64,000 nucleotides of DNA from Kalmusia sp. IMI 367209 (Eukaryota; Ascomycota; Dothideomycetes; Pleosporales; Didymosphaeriaceae), in NCBI GenBank assembly GCA_027946365.1, contig JAPEUQ010000004.1, positions 2,046,001-2,110,000 of the forward strand, given 5' to 3'. Below the pieces are notes generated by a model. It searched no databases. It was not told where the DNA came from and saw only the letters and a program-made list of their open reading frames with translations. Position numbers and translations under genes: made by a program. The stretch's first letter is position 1, and the number at the start of each line of letters is the position of its first letter. Of this stretch, positions 11,131 through 22,166 are shown one piece after another.

Positions 11131-12480
11131 TTACAATTTTGCTGCTTTGAAAACTGCGGCCATTCCATCAAACCGATCCTTACTCACCAAGAACGAGCGA
11201 GGATATTCATTTGGTATATCCTTGCCCAGGATCAAGTATGCCATCATCTGTGCGGTCTTGAAAGCTCTCACCATTCCGATACCGCTGTAGCCCCCGCAGA
11301 CCCATTGGTGACGCGTGTTTGAGAAGGGAACCCTGCCAACGAATGGATTGCCATCAGCCGTAAAGGCAACTGCCCCACTCCATTGATGTGTCACCTCAAT
11401 CTTATCTGTGCCCCAATCGAACACGTACGGCGTCGCTCCTCGTAGGTGAACCTGTGCGACCAAATCCATCTCGCTGTCATCGGCTGTTGCCCTTCGCCCT
11501 GTGCTACCTCTGCCAATGATGGTAGCGCCATCCGGTCTCTGCATCATGTAGTCATAGTCCTTCTCGCCGTACCTAAGCCAATACGAGCGTGTGAGTTGAT
11601 GGCTGATCGGGCGAGGCAATTGACGCTGTATGTTGGCGCGCACCGGTGAGATATACGGCCGTATCTCGGTGACGAGATGTCCGAGGAATGCATTCGTTGC
11701 ATGGACGATATGCTTCGCTTTTATGTTCCCCCGAGTAGTCTTCACAGTCGCGAGATCATCGCTAGGTCCTTCAGTGACGGATTTGACTATGGTGTTTGTT
11801 TGGATTGAAAGGCCATTCTCCTTGACGAACTTCTCCAGCAAGCCGGCTACCATTTTGTATGGCCACATGGTAGCGGCAGGCATTCCGATAGCTCCTACAG
11901 CAAGATCCGAGACCCTGATATCTCGGAGCGCCCTTCGTGTCTCGTAGATGGTGTATCTGGCGCCGAGTTCGGGATCGTGTTTGCGGATATCCTCTACAGC
12001 GTCGACCGCTCGCCTCCAGGTCTTTTCATCATGGTATACATCCAACCCCTCAACTCTACGGTGGTCCGCCTGTATTCCATTCTCATTGATACAGGCAAGT
12101 TTCTCCTCAACGTGTGCATGCTCAAACTTCATAACCTTGAGAGCCTCCTTGATCCCGTATGCTTTCTTGCGATCAAGCCAGGCGCCCGGGCTCATCGCTT
12201 TCATATGCCCACCATTGCGACCTGTCGCGCCGGCGCAGAGATCACGAGCCTCTACCAGAACGATTTTGATACCGGGCTTCTCTGAATAAAGTGTGCGACA
12301 CAAGCTCGCGGCTGTCATCCCCGACCCTATGATTACCACATCTGCTTCATCTACCCATGGCGACTGGAGTTTTGCAATTGGAGATGGTTCGGTCAACCAG
12401 TACGGCTTAGTCGAGTTAGCAACGGGCTCTCCGGGGTCGATGATGCCCTTTTCGTAGATGCCGTCTGGTGAGTGGGCCAT
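11131..12480 (-). CDS. FAD-dependent oxidoreductase, DAO (D-amino-acid oxidase-like) family
   Basis: Intronless, 449 aa from the ATG at 12480. The N-terminal dinucleotide-binding strand is VVIIGSGMTAAS (about residues 48-59; GxGxxA variant of the Rossmann motif). It is followed by an acidic strand end (VLVEARDLCAG) and the TGRNGGH block (about 86-92) typical of glycine-oxidase/gamma-glutamylputrescine-oxidase-like flavoproteins. The C-terminal FAD/substrate region has HQWSGAVAFTADGNPFVG and GGYSGIGM. The likely reaction is FAD-dependent oxidation of an amine or amino acid. The substrate is not deducible, and there is no obvious signal peptide. Its neighbour at 13570-15222 is a Zn2Cys6 regulator on the same strand that could control it, but nothing in the sequence proves this. 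Confidence 0.92.
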   Translation of the reverse strand: MAHSPDGIYEKGIIDPGEPVANSTKPYWLTEPSPIAKLQSPWVDEADVVIIGSGMTAASLCRTLYSEKPGIKIVLVEARDLCAGATGRNGGHMKAMSPGAWLDRKKAYGIKEALKVMKFEHAHVEEKLACINENGIQADHRRVEGLDVYHDEKTWRRAVDAVEDIRKHDPELGARYTIYETRRALRDIRVSDLAVGAIGMPAATMWPYKMVAGLLEKFVKENGLSIQTNTIVKSVTEGPSDDLATVKTTRGNIKAKHIVHATNAFLGHLVTEIRPYISPVRANIQRQLPRPISHQLTRSYWLRYGEKDYDYMMQRPDGATIIGRGSTGRRATADDSEMDLVAQVHLRGATPYVFDWGTDKIEVTHQWSGAVAFTADGNPFVGRVPFSNTRHQWVCGGYSGIGMVRAFKTAQMMAYLILGKDIPNEYPRSFLVSKDRFDGMAAVFKAAKL

Positions 12481-13569
12481 TTTCGAAGAGCAGTTTGAAG
12501 AGAATGTGCAGCGGTGCGACCGATTAGCGGCACGCTGGGGGATATACCCTTTATTTTTTAACCCTGCCAGAATCTAGGGAACATGCCAAGCATTTTATCA
12601 AGCACGATGGGGTGTAGGTCGTCTACCGGTGTTCTCATTCAAGCTTCCGAAACAGGAAATTTCCGCTGCTCACGCGTTGCGGTTCCGGAACGGTCCCCCG
12701 CTTCAAAGCGTGACCAGCCGCGCTGACTTGGCTTCAACACTCAGCTTATCGGCCCGAGTTTAGCATCGCACAGAACCTAACAACTGCCACAACACAAATA
12801 GCCAGAACAAACTACATGGGTTAGACTTAACCTGTAGTCGGGGCTCTTTTCACTCAAAAATGTCTGATTTGGCACTTGATACCTGGAGCTAAACTTAATG
12901 GTGGGCGCTCTTATCTACTGAGGTCTGAGCTACCCTTCTGGACGTCCGGAAAGCAACAACATAGATATGCACTGGGTTTAGGTGGAACGAGTAGTCAGTG
13001 TGGCCATTTTTGATCATTTCTTAGACATGCTGCTTCGATTCTTGGGCCATCTTTGTTTCTGTTCTCATTAATGTACTCTAATCCGCTCAAGATCTATAAC
13101 ATTAGATGTCCAACGTTGAAAAGGTTCGGAATCACCCACTTTGACATGTTGGGGTAAGAGACGTCGAGAAACTCCAATCTCGAGCTCGTTTAGACGCCGG
13201 GTTATCATGTACTAACGTGCAACGAAACTAGTCAGTGTTCATGATACTTCTTCAACCCCTTGTTATGAATGCTTTTCAATTAGATCTTGGGCGCCTCTTC
13301 GTCAATGCTATGTATCCAGTGAATCACTAATAATTCTCATCGGGTGGATTGATTCATGTCGATGAGGCGCTAGGAAGGTACGGTTCCTCTTAGCTTTGAT
13401 GATATAGTTGCTGTTCCTACACAAAAAGCTTTCTTGACAGTTAGTACAGACTCATGCATGGAGGCCGAAGCATACCTATTAGACCACGGAAAAATTTCTT
13501 TTTCGATATGAGGCACCTAAATATCTTCTTGGAACGTATTAGGTATTTCTATCAATTGGTGTAGTCTTG
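12481..13569. other. intergenic, about 1.1 kb
   Basis: No gene is supported. The first 100 bp or so, which include an AT-rich stretch near 12550, presumably hold the promoter of the FAD oxidoreductase. Confidence 0.4.
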
Positions 13570-15222
13570 CTAGACGATAAATATTCGCATTTCGGGGAGA
13601 AGATTTGTCCATTTGGGCTCTGATTCATTTTCCCAGATAACTTGCAAGAGGGATATCGCCTTGAGATTGTTCTCGAACTTCGAAATCGTGTGGAAAGTTC
13701 TTAGCCGTTCAATAAGAAAAGCCCTATGCTCTTGGGTGGAGCTTTCGGCAGCCACTATGAAGGTCGCCCAGATGAGAACATGGTGGCCCAGAGTAGTACC
13801 AGGATATTCCTCCGCAGTTCTTTTGAACTGCTCAACTAATTGCATAGAAGATAAGGGGTCTAGGTTCCCAAGTGCACGAAGGAGGTATATGTTGTAAGCC
13901 TGCTCGATCTGACTTCGTACGTTTTGCAGGCTCACAGCATGCTTGGGATGCTTTAGAATACAGCTTTCCAAGCAATCGAAGCTTTGCGAGGCGCGTGTAC
14001 GAATGGTCGCTATTCCACCTTCTTCACTGACCATGGGTTCACCGTATGTGTGAAATCTGGTGTTCTGTCAGCTTCTTCTGATCGCTACGCTAAGAAAGGT
14101 TACACCTACTTTCTAAATTGCCTTCGTAGAAACTCATCCAGTTCGTAGCTTCCTGAACCTCCGTTTTCCATCATCGCCTCGATAGCGGATTTCAACATCT
14201 TGAACAGGACAGGAAAATCGGAGCATCCTGTTACCATAACTGAAACAAGCAAAACAAGGATGGCGATAACGCTGAAACCATTTGTCAAAGGCTTTAAGCT
14301 TTTGAAGTCTTGCCTCTTCATCAGCCCGTCGACGGCTTTGGTAAAAGACGATGGCCCAAGGGACAAAGCTGCATCGAAATTCGCAGATACGTGGTAGGCT
14401 GATGCAGTGACAACGGCATCCATGACTACCTCATCTTCAAGTGCGATGGGAAGTATAAGCTCTCTCCACCCGTTGGATGAATCGTCGATTGAGAGCATAT
14501 ATGGTGCAATGTGTGTTGAGACTGAAGTTATGTCAGCTTCAATATGCAGATCTAATACCAATCCCAACATATAGCTTACAATGAATGATAAATGATTGCT
14601 TCCAGCCAGGAATAGTCTCGAAACGATCGAAAGTCAAGAAAGGAGGTGAGGAGAGTTCCTTAGAGGCGAATCGAGAGGCCTCGCCATCATGCAGAGAAGG
14701 ATGTGTACGAACTTCAAATGGATCGAGGACCACAATGGTTTGCATGGCAAACCCACTGCCTGATGAATGTAAGGCATCCTCTCTAGAGATTTCAAGGTCC
14801 GTGTTGATAGAAGACGATACCGCCGCCCGCCTTGTAGGTTCGCCAACACTGATTATACTACGAAAGACCGGAGAGGAATCCTCCTCGATGAGATGGTGTG
14901 CTCTAGAGAACTCGATTTGAGTGACTGGGCGCTCAGTGTTGTCCCTGCAGATGTCGCGTGCTGTTTTCCCGACAAATTTACCCCGGGAAGCAATGCCTTT
15001 TTCGAAACGATACCGAACACCTAGCCCGCTGCATTGCAGTCCTCTAGAAAGACATTTGGCACATTTTGGTTCGCCCCGATCACAACTAATACGGCGTTGC
15101 GAGCATTCATAGCATCCTAAAGCGGCGACGTTAGCGAGGTAAGATATTGGGAGTGACGGGCCCGACGAACCCTTGACCTTCGGCTGAGTGGGTCGTCTTT
15201 TCTGTCGCTTCCTCTGTGTCAT
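13570..15222 (-). CDS. Zn2Cys6 fungal transcription factor
   Basis: Binuclear zinc-cluster regulator. From the ATG at 15222 the cluster is C37-x2-C40-x6-C47-x6-C54-x2-C57-x6-C64 (CYECSQRRISC, then CAKC), followed by the GLGVRYRFEKG linker common in this subgroup. Exons on the minus strand: 15222-14580, 14521-14110 and 14056-13570, giving 513 aa. Introns at 14522-14579 and 14057-14109 are canonical. A further 54-bp in-frame intron just before the cluster (GTTCGT...GCTAAC...TTTAG) would join VKG directly to CYEC as in relatives, giving 495 aa. Either form is open. The C-terminal part has the helical character of the fungal regulator domain (LLRALGNLDPLSSMQLVEQF). ATG 15262-15264 upstream is an alternative start. 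Targets are unknown. Confidence 0.88.
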
Positions 15223-16178
15223 ATCTTCCGTGCTCGATGCGAAAGAGATCTGGCAGCAATGCATGGAGGCACTGCAAGCACGGCAATCTTCAAGACTGAT
15301 CAAGAAATGTTTGAGAGCGCCGGCGAGAAGACGGGTGAGCAACTCGGAGGGCAACACCCAATTGGGAAGGTTAAATGAGATGACTCCCAATCTGCAGATT
15401 ATGTCATTATTTTAGCTCCACGCAAAGGTGGGTCGGCTTCAAAACTAGTCTAGTCTATCAAACATACGACCAGACTGTTCACGAAGGGACATAATCGGTC
15501 CACGATGACATGGATTCGTAGACCATTCCATTCATCAATTCAATATCAGCCATCAAGATAAAAAGGGTTATCATCGCGTTTGTTAGTGGTTGCTTAGACC
15601 CGTCGGCAGTCAGAACGAAGATGATCTAACATCAAGACAAATCATTCGAGAATGATTTCTCGTACTCCTAAGAACCTTCACAAAGACTTGTGTACAAGCA
15701 GCCAGCATAGTATGTGGCTTACAAGTCCCCGATGATGCAGCGAACGACACCCGAATGCGGGGTATATAGCGTGAGATCCACACGCGCACACTGCTTATCG
15801 CCACGTGATCAAACATAGAGACATAGAACACTTGAGCATGATTTCCCGCACTCAGATTCCTAACATCCCACTGCTACCCATACTATATGTATCATTAGTC
15901 TTTTGCAAATTTTTACTCGCTCAATATGCGCTCGTTCCTCTGATTATATCGAAGTTGACAGAAAATTATCTGAACGACAGCGATTTCGACTTTCTCTATC
16001 CTCTTTGTAGCGAACATGACTTTCACAAATCAAAATCATTCAGGAGTTGTCTAATTTACGCTTTGAATTTTCGGTTCATCTCGAGTAATTTTTCTGTCAG
16101 GACAACATGATCTCCATTCCACACATCCTTTAATTATGATACATGATGTCCACTTGCTCCTTTTACGAGACTCCCTTC
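15223..16178. other. intergenic
   Basis: Presumed promoter of the Zn2Cys6 gene, then sequence with no supported gene. A CACGTG box lies near 15802. Confidence 0.4.
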
Positions 16179-16594
16179 CTAAGCCTGGTAGCCAATCAAG
16201 GCGCTGGTGAATGGTCCTGCTGCTGGGTCCCAATCTGCGCTGCAACGATTCTCTTGAATATTGGAATACCCGTGCGCACCACCAACAGTGCAATCCCCTC
16301 TGACTGAGACGCTAGCACTCCACAGAATTGGGGCAGTGTTGTCCTCTATCGAGAGAAAGCAATATTTGTAGGATGCTCCCAAGGGAAGACAGTAGTTCGG
16401 AACACCGTCATACGAGCTGCCGGAGACGATTGGGTTGCTGCGATCGGCGCAAGACGTATCTAGGGGGTGAAAGTACATAAGCGATTGTTTCAGATGTGAT
16501 CTGTGGCTAGTTCAAGCTTACTGCTGCAGTAAAGACCCCATCTAACTGCTTCAGCGGAGGAAGTGAATATGGTTGCTGCTGTGAGGAAGCGCAT
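16179..16594 (-). CDS. small secreted cysteine-rich protein
   Basis: Two exons on the minus strand, 16594-16522 and 16459-16179, joined across a 62-bp intron (GTAAGC...CCCTAG), encode 117 aa. The N-terminus MRFLTAATIFTSSAEA is a short signal-peptide-like segment with probable cleavage after about residue 16. The mature part has six cysteines (C23, C28, C48, C58, C81, C97), an even number that could form three disulfides, and few charged residues. A TATAAAA box lies about 100 bp upstream of the ATG (minus strand, near 16690-16696). Small size, secretion signal and cysteines match the general profile of secreted or effector-like fungal proteins. I do not recognise the family and make no claim about its role. 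Confidence 0.82.
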
Positions 16595-18004
16595 CTTGAG
16601 AGCTTGAGTTCAAGAGCTAAGTTTTTGAGACTGGGAATGGTGCAGTTGCTGGAATATCACAGATGTAGAGTGTGCAATAGACATCAGTCTTTTATACCGA
16701 ATTTTTAAACACTATCGACTACTTAAAGAAGCAACTCCTTAGGTCCGGAAGCCCTCAGCAGCTTTATACCCACAACTTCTCGAAAGCACGATTGCAATCA
16801 AATCAGTTATTGCTCTGATCATGGCTGGGTACTTGTTATGGAAGCTGGTGCGGATTCCAACTTACCGAGGTACTAATCGGTGAGCCTTCCGCTGAAATGA
16901 TTACAAAATAGATGGAATAGGTAAAAGCTGGTAGCGACACTATTGAAGACCTTCTACATCTGGACTGAACGTCGATTCAGAACATTTGCCACAATAAATT
17001 AAATTGCTTGAATTCTCCTTGAGACTCGTAACACATGCTCGTCGAGCATATATCTAGACCTTGCTATGTCAATTTATTGTACGATCTATTGCACTCTATT
17101 GCTTTATAGCGATATTCGGAGACGCAACCAATGCAATACTCGGGACTAAGGAACGATTAAGAGCTATATATACAATCAAATGATCGTGATTCCAAAAGAA
17201 CTGCTACGGCATTAGTAACAATTCGATAGTACTATGACCCTAAGAAAGTACGGATCAGTACACCTCCACGAAGAATTGAAAGCATGCGTACTGCGCTACA
17301 AAGACTAGAAAGATCTATGGCAATGGTAAATGCAAGAAACTACGCAGCATTCAGCTCCCATCGCGCGGTAAGAAAGGAAAAAAAGGAAGGCTTGACTTCT
17401 AGTCTGAACGTTAACGACGCAACATTTTCGATCCTCTGGCTTATGTGAATAATTGCTACAAGCAATGTTAGAAGGTCACGGCACCATATCAAGTGACTGA
17501 GGTCAGCTCAATTATACCTTCTTTCAACCCCTTCTCCCCCCCGCCAAAGGATAGTGAGTTCATGCTAAGTAGCGTGAAAAAACATACATCGCCATTCGAA
17601 CATTTAAGATTCTAGATATGAATCTATTAAGCTTCCGGGCAGAAAACATGGCGGATGGGTGAGTCCAGCTGACCACCTAACCATGTTTAATTTAGATCAC
17701 CAAGTGCTACCACACGATCCGTTAGACGCGGGCCGGCTAGGTCGCCCTAGCGGGATGACCAATACCAACGATAGGACCAGTACCGAAGTGTTCGTCGGCT
17801 ACAGCATCACAGCGCGCAAAACCACTAGATCGGCTCGACAGAGTAAGCCACAGTAAGACGATGCGGGGTAAATCAGCTTCCATCACAATGCTTTAGACAA
17901 AGCACTAAGGCCTCATGAGCCTTAAGCACCTTCTCCCTCAGCTACAATTGCTATTGAATTCGCATCGACCCCGATCCTGCCACTTCGGAAGTTTCTAGCC
18001 CATA
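16595..18004. other. AT-rich intergenic, 1.4 kb
   Basis: Contains the TATA box of the small secreted protein and otherwise no supported gene. The frame at 17659-17856 lacks motifs. Confidence 0.45.
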
Positions 18005-18778
18005 ATGACTATCCAGGTATATTCCGATCCCTGCACAATCAACTGCCATAAAGTCCTCGCTGCGCTGGAAGAGATGAAGGTCGACTACAAACAGAACTTC
18101 ATCGACTACTTCAATGGACAGCATAAGAGCGAAGAGTTCAAGAAGATCAATCCACATGCGACTGTTCCAGCAGCCACTGACGGTGATCTGACGCTTACGG
18201 AGTCCAATGCTATCTTACAATATGCGGCCGACGTCACCGGATCAGAGTCGATGTATCCAAAGGACCTCAAGCACCGTGCCGACATCAATCGGTGGCTACT
18301 TTGGGAGGCGTCAGTTTGGTTTGGAGTCTGTTATGTATACGTCATTGAGAACGTCGTCAAGCCACTAAAGAAGCAAGAGCCCGATCGAAGAGCCCTTGAT
18401 GACGAGTCTGAAAAGTTTCACAAAGGCGCGGCAATCTTAGACAAACAACTCAGCAAGACGAAGTGGTTGACCGGTTCTAATGTCACCATCGCAGACTTCG
18501 CGGTTGCAGCGCCCATGCATCTGCATGCAGCTTCACGTCTTCCTATAGATAGGTATCCCAGCGTCAAGCGATGGTTGACAGAGGGGATGGAGCAATTGGA
18601 GAGCTGGAAGAAGACGCAAGGGCCGGTGAACAAAGCTCTGCTTCCATACGGTGTGCAAATGAACGGGGAAAGTACCAATGGACAGCCTGATGTACGTACC
18701 ACCGTCAATTACACCGCTGTAGAAGGACTCACTCAGCTCTACTTCTACGAGAGCGAAAAAGCTAAGAAAAATCCATGA
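18005..18778 (+). CDS. glutathione S-transferase with a C-terminal extension
   Basis: Cytosolic GST. The N-terminal thioredoxin fold has YSDPCTINCHKVLAALEEM, NPHATVPAATDGDLTL and ESNAILQYAA (the glutathione-site Glu-Ser). The all-helical C-terminal domain has the N-capping/hydrophobic-staple block VTIADFAVAAP. The start at 18005 gives the expected length before the first strand. The GST fold ends near residue 220. The frame then runs on through DVRTTVNYTAVEG, which is not GST but looks like the start of a CmcJ/AsaB-type protein, and stops at 18776-18778 after an A5 run. As it stands the gene encodes a GST of about 257 aa with an odd tail. The ancestral product was probably a longer fusion. 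Confidence 0.85.
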   Translation: MTIQVYSDPCTINCHKVLAALEEMKVDYKQNFIDYFNGQHKSEEFKKINPHATVPAATDGDLTLTESNAILQYAADVTGSESMYPKDLKHRADINRWLLWEASVWFGVCYVYVIENVVKPLKKQEPDRRALDDESEKFHKGAAILDKQLSKTKWLTGSNVTIADFAVAAPMHLHAASRLPIDRYPSVKRWLTEGMEQLESWKKTQGPVNKALLPYGVQMNGESTNGQPDVRTTVNYTAVEGLTQLYFYESEKAKKNP

Positions 18779-19497
18779 ACCAGGCGACGCACCAGTAGAA
18801 ATTACTGTCTCGGATGGCTGGCCACATGTGAAGGACTTCGACATCGACAAAAATGGCTTTTCGCTCCACGCTTTCCATACTTCGCATTCAGATTGGGAAA
18901 ACGATGATGTCGTGCGGTCAGCCTTCTACCCCAAAATCATCTCTTTCCTTGAGCAAACTCTTTGTGCTACACGCGTCCTTGTCTTCGATCATACTATCCG
19001 CACGGAGAGAAATGCACAGAAAAATCTAACCGATGAGAAAAATACCAGTCAGCGCTCTCCCGTTATGCTCGTCCACTGACTACACCGCCGAGTCCGGGCC
19101 CCTCCGCGTCCGCCGATTGCTACCTAACGAAGCCGACGACCTCCTGTCACGCCGCGTTACCTTCATCAACGTCTGGAAGCCCATCAATCGCATCGTAGAA
19201 GAGCGGCCGCTTGCTATGTGCGATGTCACATCTTGCAAAGACGAAGACTTCTTCAAGCTGATTCTTCGATATCGCGACCGCACTAGAGAAAACTATGTGC
19301 TCCAGTATTCTCCCGGGCACAAGTGGTGGTTTTTTCCGAAGATGACGCCTGAGCAGGTGATCTTGTTAAAAACGTTTGATTCGGAGGGGGATGGGCGGGC
19401 GAGGTTCGTAGGGCATACAGCGTCTATGGATCCAACCAGTCCAGTGAATGCGCCGCTGCGGGAAAGCGTTGAAATTAGGACGATTTGCTTCTTTTGA
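18689..19497 (+). pseudogene. CmcJ/AsaB-like oxygenase-family domain fused to GST, two frameshifts
   Basis: Family-like sequence begins inside the GST frame (DVRTTVNY), continues in the next frame after the A5 run at 18767-18771 (KKIHEPGDAP, VSDGWPHVKDFDIDKNGFSL, RVLVFDHTIRTERNAQKNL), and changes frame again near 19076-19080 (VMLVH, then DYTAESGPLRVRRLLP). It runs to a stop at 19495-19497 (ESVEIRTICFF). The FDHTIR block and INVWKPI, LAMCDVTS and KWWFFPKM segments mark the family variously called GA4-desaturase-like, CmcJ-like or AsaB-like. One extra A and a two-base loss would account for the breaks. Most conserved blocks are still readable, so decay is recent or partly a sequence error. Confidence 0.7.
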
Positions 19498-20477
19498 TGA
19501 ATGCTCAGTCTAGTACGATCATTTGTTTTGTTACTCTTGTATACTCGCACTCTTGTTTTTGTGATTAATGTTGATTACAACTTTCTTCAGTTCTTCTCGA
19601 AGAAACTTCGAAACAAATGATACATCCAGCAATAGTAACAACTCCAATCTAGAAATCAAGCACGAGTGTAGCGGAGTCAGCCAAGATCTCTCCAAACGTC
19701 ATGGGTGGCTTATGAAACTGCGCTAATGTACTTGTGCGCTAGCGATCTTCGAGTGAGACTTCAGTGTGGTGTTTCCCCGCTCCAACGCTCTCAGCCGCAC
19801 ATCACAAGCGTCGCAATTCTGATCCAAACCTTTCCTCATCGCATTCGGCTCGGTTGGACACTGAGAAGTTCCATCTTGTCGCGAGAGGAGATCTCTCAAG
19901 TCCTTCGTGTTCAGCGACAGCCATGCTACGCCAAGGCGGTCTTCGGAGATTTCCCAGCTAATGAGCTTTCGTGGCGAAGCGGTGCCTTACCATGTGCCGA
20001 AGCGCACACTGTCTGATCCTCTGCTCTGATTCCTCCCTTGCGGACTCCCACGCAATCTTATAGTCGTTTCAGAAAGCACGGTAGCCTCAGGTTCTCATAT
20101 GCGGAAGGTCGAAGCCTTTTTCCATGCTCGGTTTCTTCGCATCGAGGCTCAGCAACACTGCTACAGCCACCGCAATGACCAATGGCCTTGCGAAGGCCGC
20201 TACTTGGGGAAGGAGGTCGTGGAAAACAGCTGCACGTGGGAGCCGCAGTCGTAGGTAGCTCCAGGAGTAATGCGATCGGACTTGCTCCCTTGTCGTCTAA
20301 GACGTTTTACAAGATGTCTACATAGTCGCCACTAGGTTTTGAGGCTCGCATTCCGTATCCTTACTTTTCCCTGTTCCTCCAGTCACTCATTCTTCAGCCT
20401 TCGTTCTCTATTATATATCTCTTCACGATTTCCAATTCTTTCATTTTTGTTATAAGCGTCTTTAGTGATCCCATATA
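19498..20477. other. intergenic with a CT-rich promoter
   Basis: No gene is supported between 19498 and about 20300. The last 130 bp are pyrimidine-rich with a TATATA near 20410, consistent with the promoter of the secreted-protein gene at 20478. Confidence 0.45.
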
Positions 20478-22166
20478 ATGTCTTTTTCAAATTTTCTCAA
20501 GTGGAGCGTTCCACTTCTATTAGTAAACGGAGTCGTTGGTACAACATTAGTGCCAATTCGACCGCATAGTGGGCGGCACAGTAGGCGTCAGGAGCCCTCT
20601 GGGTTCGATCTTAAGAGTGACGAGACCTTCCTTTGGGGTTCTTCCGGTGCGTCTAAACTGTTGCTATTAAATCAACAGAAGTCGCTAACAAACCTATTAG
20701 ATGCTTCTGAAAATGCCTTGGCATCTCTTACAGTCCACACGCCTGGCGAAACAGAGAACATCCTCTCTATGGAAAAGTTCGACGATATGGTGACATCCGT
20801 CAACTGCGGAAACAGCAGCATCGAAATGACATTCGAAGACGACGCTACATTTGCCTATGCTCAGCGGGTTTGGGACTGGGTCAACGGCGCCGACAACCAC
20901 AGCTTCGTTATGGTCGCCGGACCAGGTGATTGTGGCACGAATGCGAACAGAATACCCTTCGTCGTTTCGACGCTACAGTACGATGAAGCCGCGAATAAAG
21001 CCACGCTTGCTGCGATCCAAAGCAACTGGACAGCCATTGCGCACACATACGATCTTGTTATCGGTTCTACTGGCGGCGCAAACCACACCAATAACAACAC
21101 CCATGGATCACCGATCTTACCCCGTGATATCGACAAGGACACTTCCATTGACTTCAACCACGACCTCACTGGCTCCTTGTCTCTTGCTTCAGGCGACCTC
21201 TCTGCCACTGTCACCTGCCTGAATTGCAGCACCACAGGCTCATTCGACATGCAGTTCAAAATTTCGCAGAAGCTCTTCGTACCCACAGGCGCATCCATGA
21301 CGCTAAAGCCCAAGGGCGTCTCCGCCATCGCAAAGATGAAGCTTGCCGGCTCAGGCAAGGTCACCGATTCGCTCACCAAGACGTTCGATCTGCTATCGAT
21401 CCCAGTCAGCGGCCTGACGATTCCGGGAGTCTTTGATCTTGGCCCGTTCTTGACTATTGCGCTGGGTGCCCAGCTTACTGGTATTTCTGTTACCGCGGGC
21501 GTGACTTCGGGAGCTACGGGCTCGCTGTGCGACAATGCAGTACTCGAAATGAACTTGCTCGACCCATCCGAGAACACGTTTTCGGGATGGGAGCCAAAGA
21601 TAGAAGTGCTTGAGACGTCAGTCGATGGATCGATTTCGGGCGGCGCGCAGGTGTTCTTGCAAGGTAGTCTGGAACTAAAGGCCACTGCGTTAGGTATGTC
21701 CATCCTGTCCGCTTTAAATAACATTGCTAATGCATGAAATAGGTCAGGGCTTCCGTATCGGCCTCGACCTCAAACTCCCAGCCGTCAAAGCGACTCTTAC
21801 CGGTGTTACTTGTAAGTTCAAACCGAAAGATTCTCTACAATGCTAACCTCATCTAGCCACCGCCGAAGTTTGCCCCGGCTCCAACCAAACTGTGGGTGTC
21901 AAGGCTGGAATCTCCATTGGCGGTAGTCTTGGCATCAAGGCATTCAGAGAGTCCGACGAGTCGGACCCATTTCTCACTGTTACGCTCGCTGTAGGTCTAA
22001 CCCTTGGATGTTGACATGTAGCAAAGAAATGCGCTAACGAATGGATCTTCAGGCACTCGACAAACCGCTAACGGATCCTTTATGCTTTCCGTTCGGGCCG
22101 CAGGTCGGAGAGGTGGTACCGAGGAGCTTTGGTCACCCACACGTGCGGCGCATTACTGCGTCTTGA
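20478..22166 (+). CDS. secreted protein, DUF7029/DUF7223-like
   Basis: Exons 20478-21693, 21743-21811, 21857-21990 and 22053-22166 give 510 aa. All three introns are canonical (49, 45 and 62 bp). The N-terminus is a signal peptide (FLKWSVPLLLVNGVVGT). A first domain (MEKFDDMVTSVNCGNSSIEM, FAYAQRVWDWVNGADNHSFV, GDCGTNANRIPF) resembles fungal extracellular proteins that I recall as DUF7029. The second half is beta-rich (LTGSLSLASGDLSATVTC, GLTIPGVFDLGPFLTIALGA). Several N-x-S/T glycosylation sequons occur (NCSTTG, NHTNNNT). The short last exons supply the missing C-terminus including PLCFPFG. The function is unknown and the family name was not checked. It is probably a secreted or cell-surface protein. 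Confidence 0.85.
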
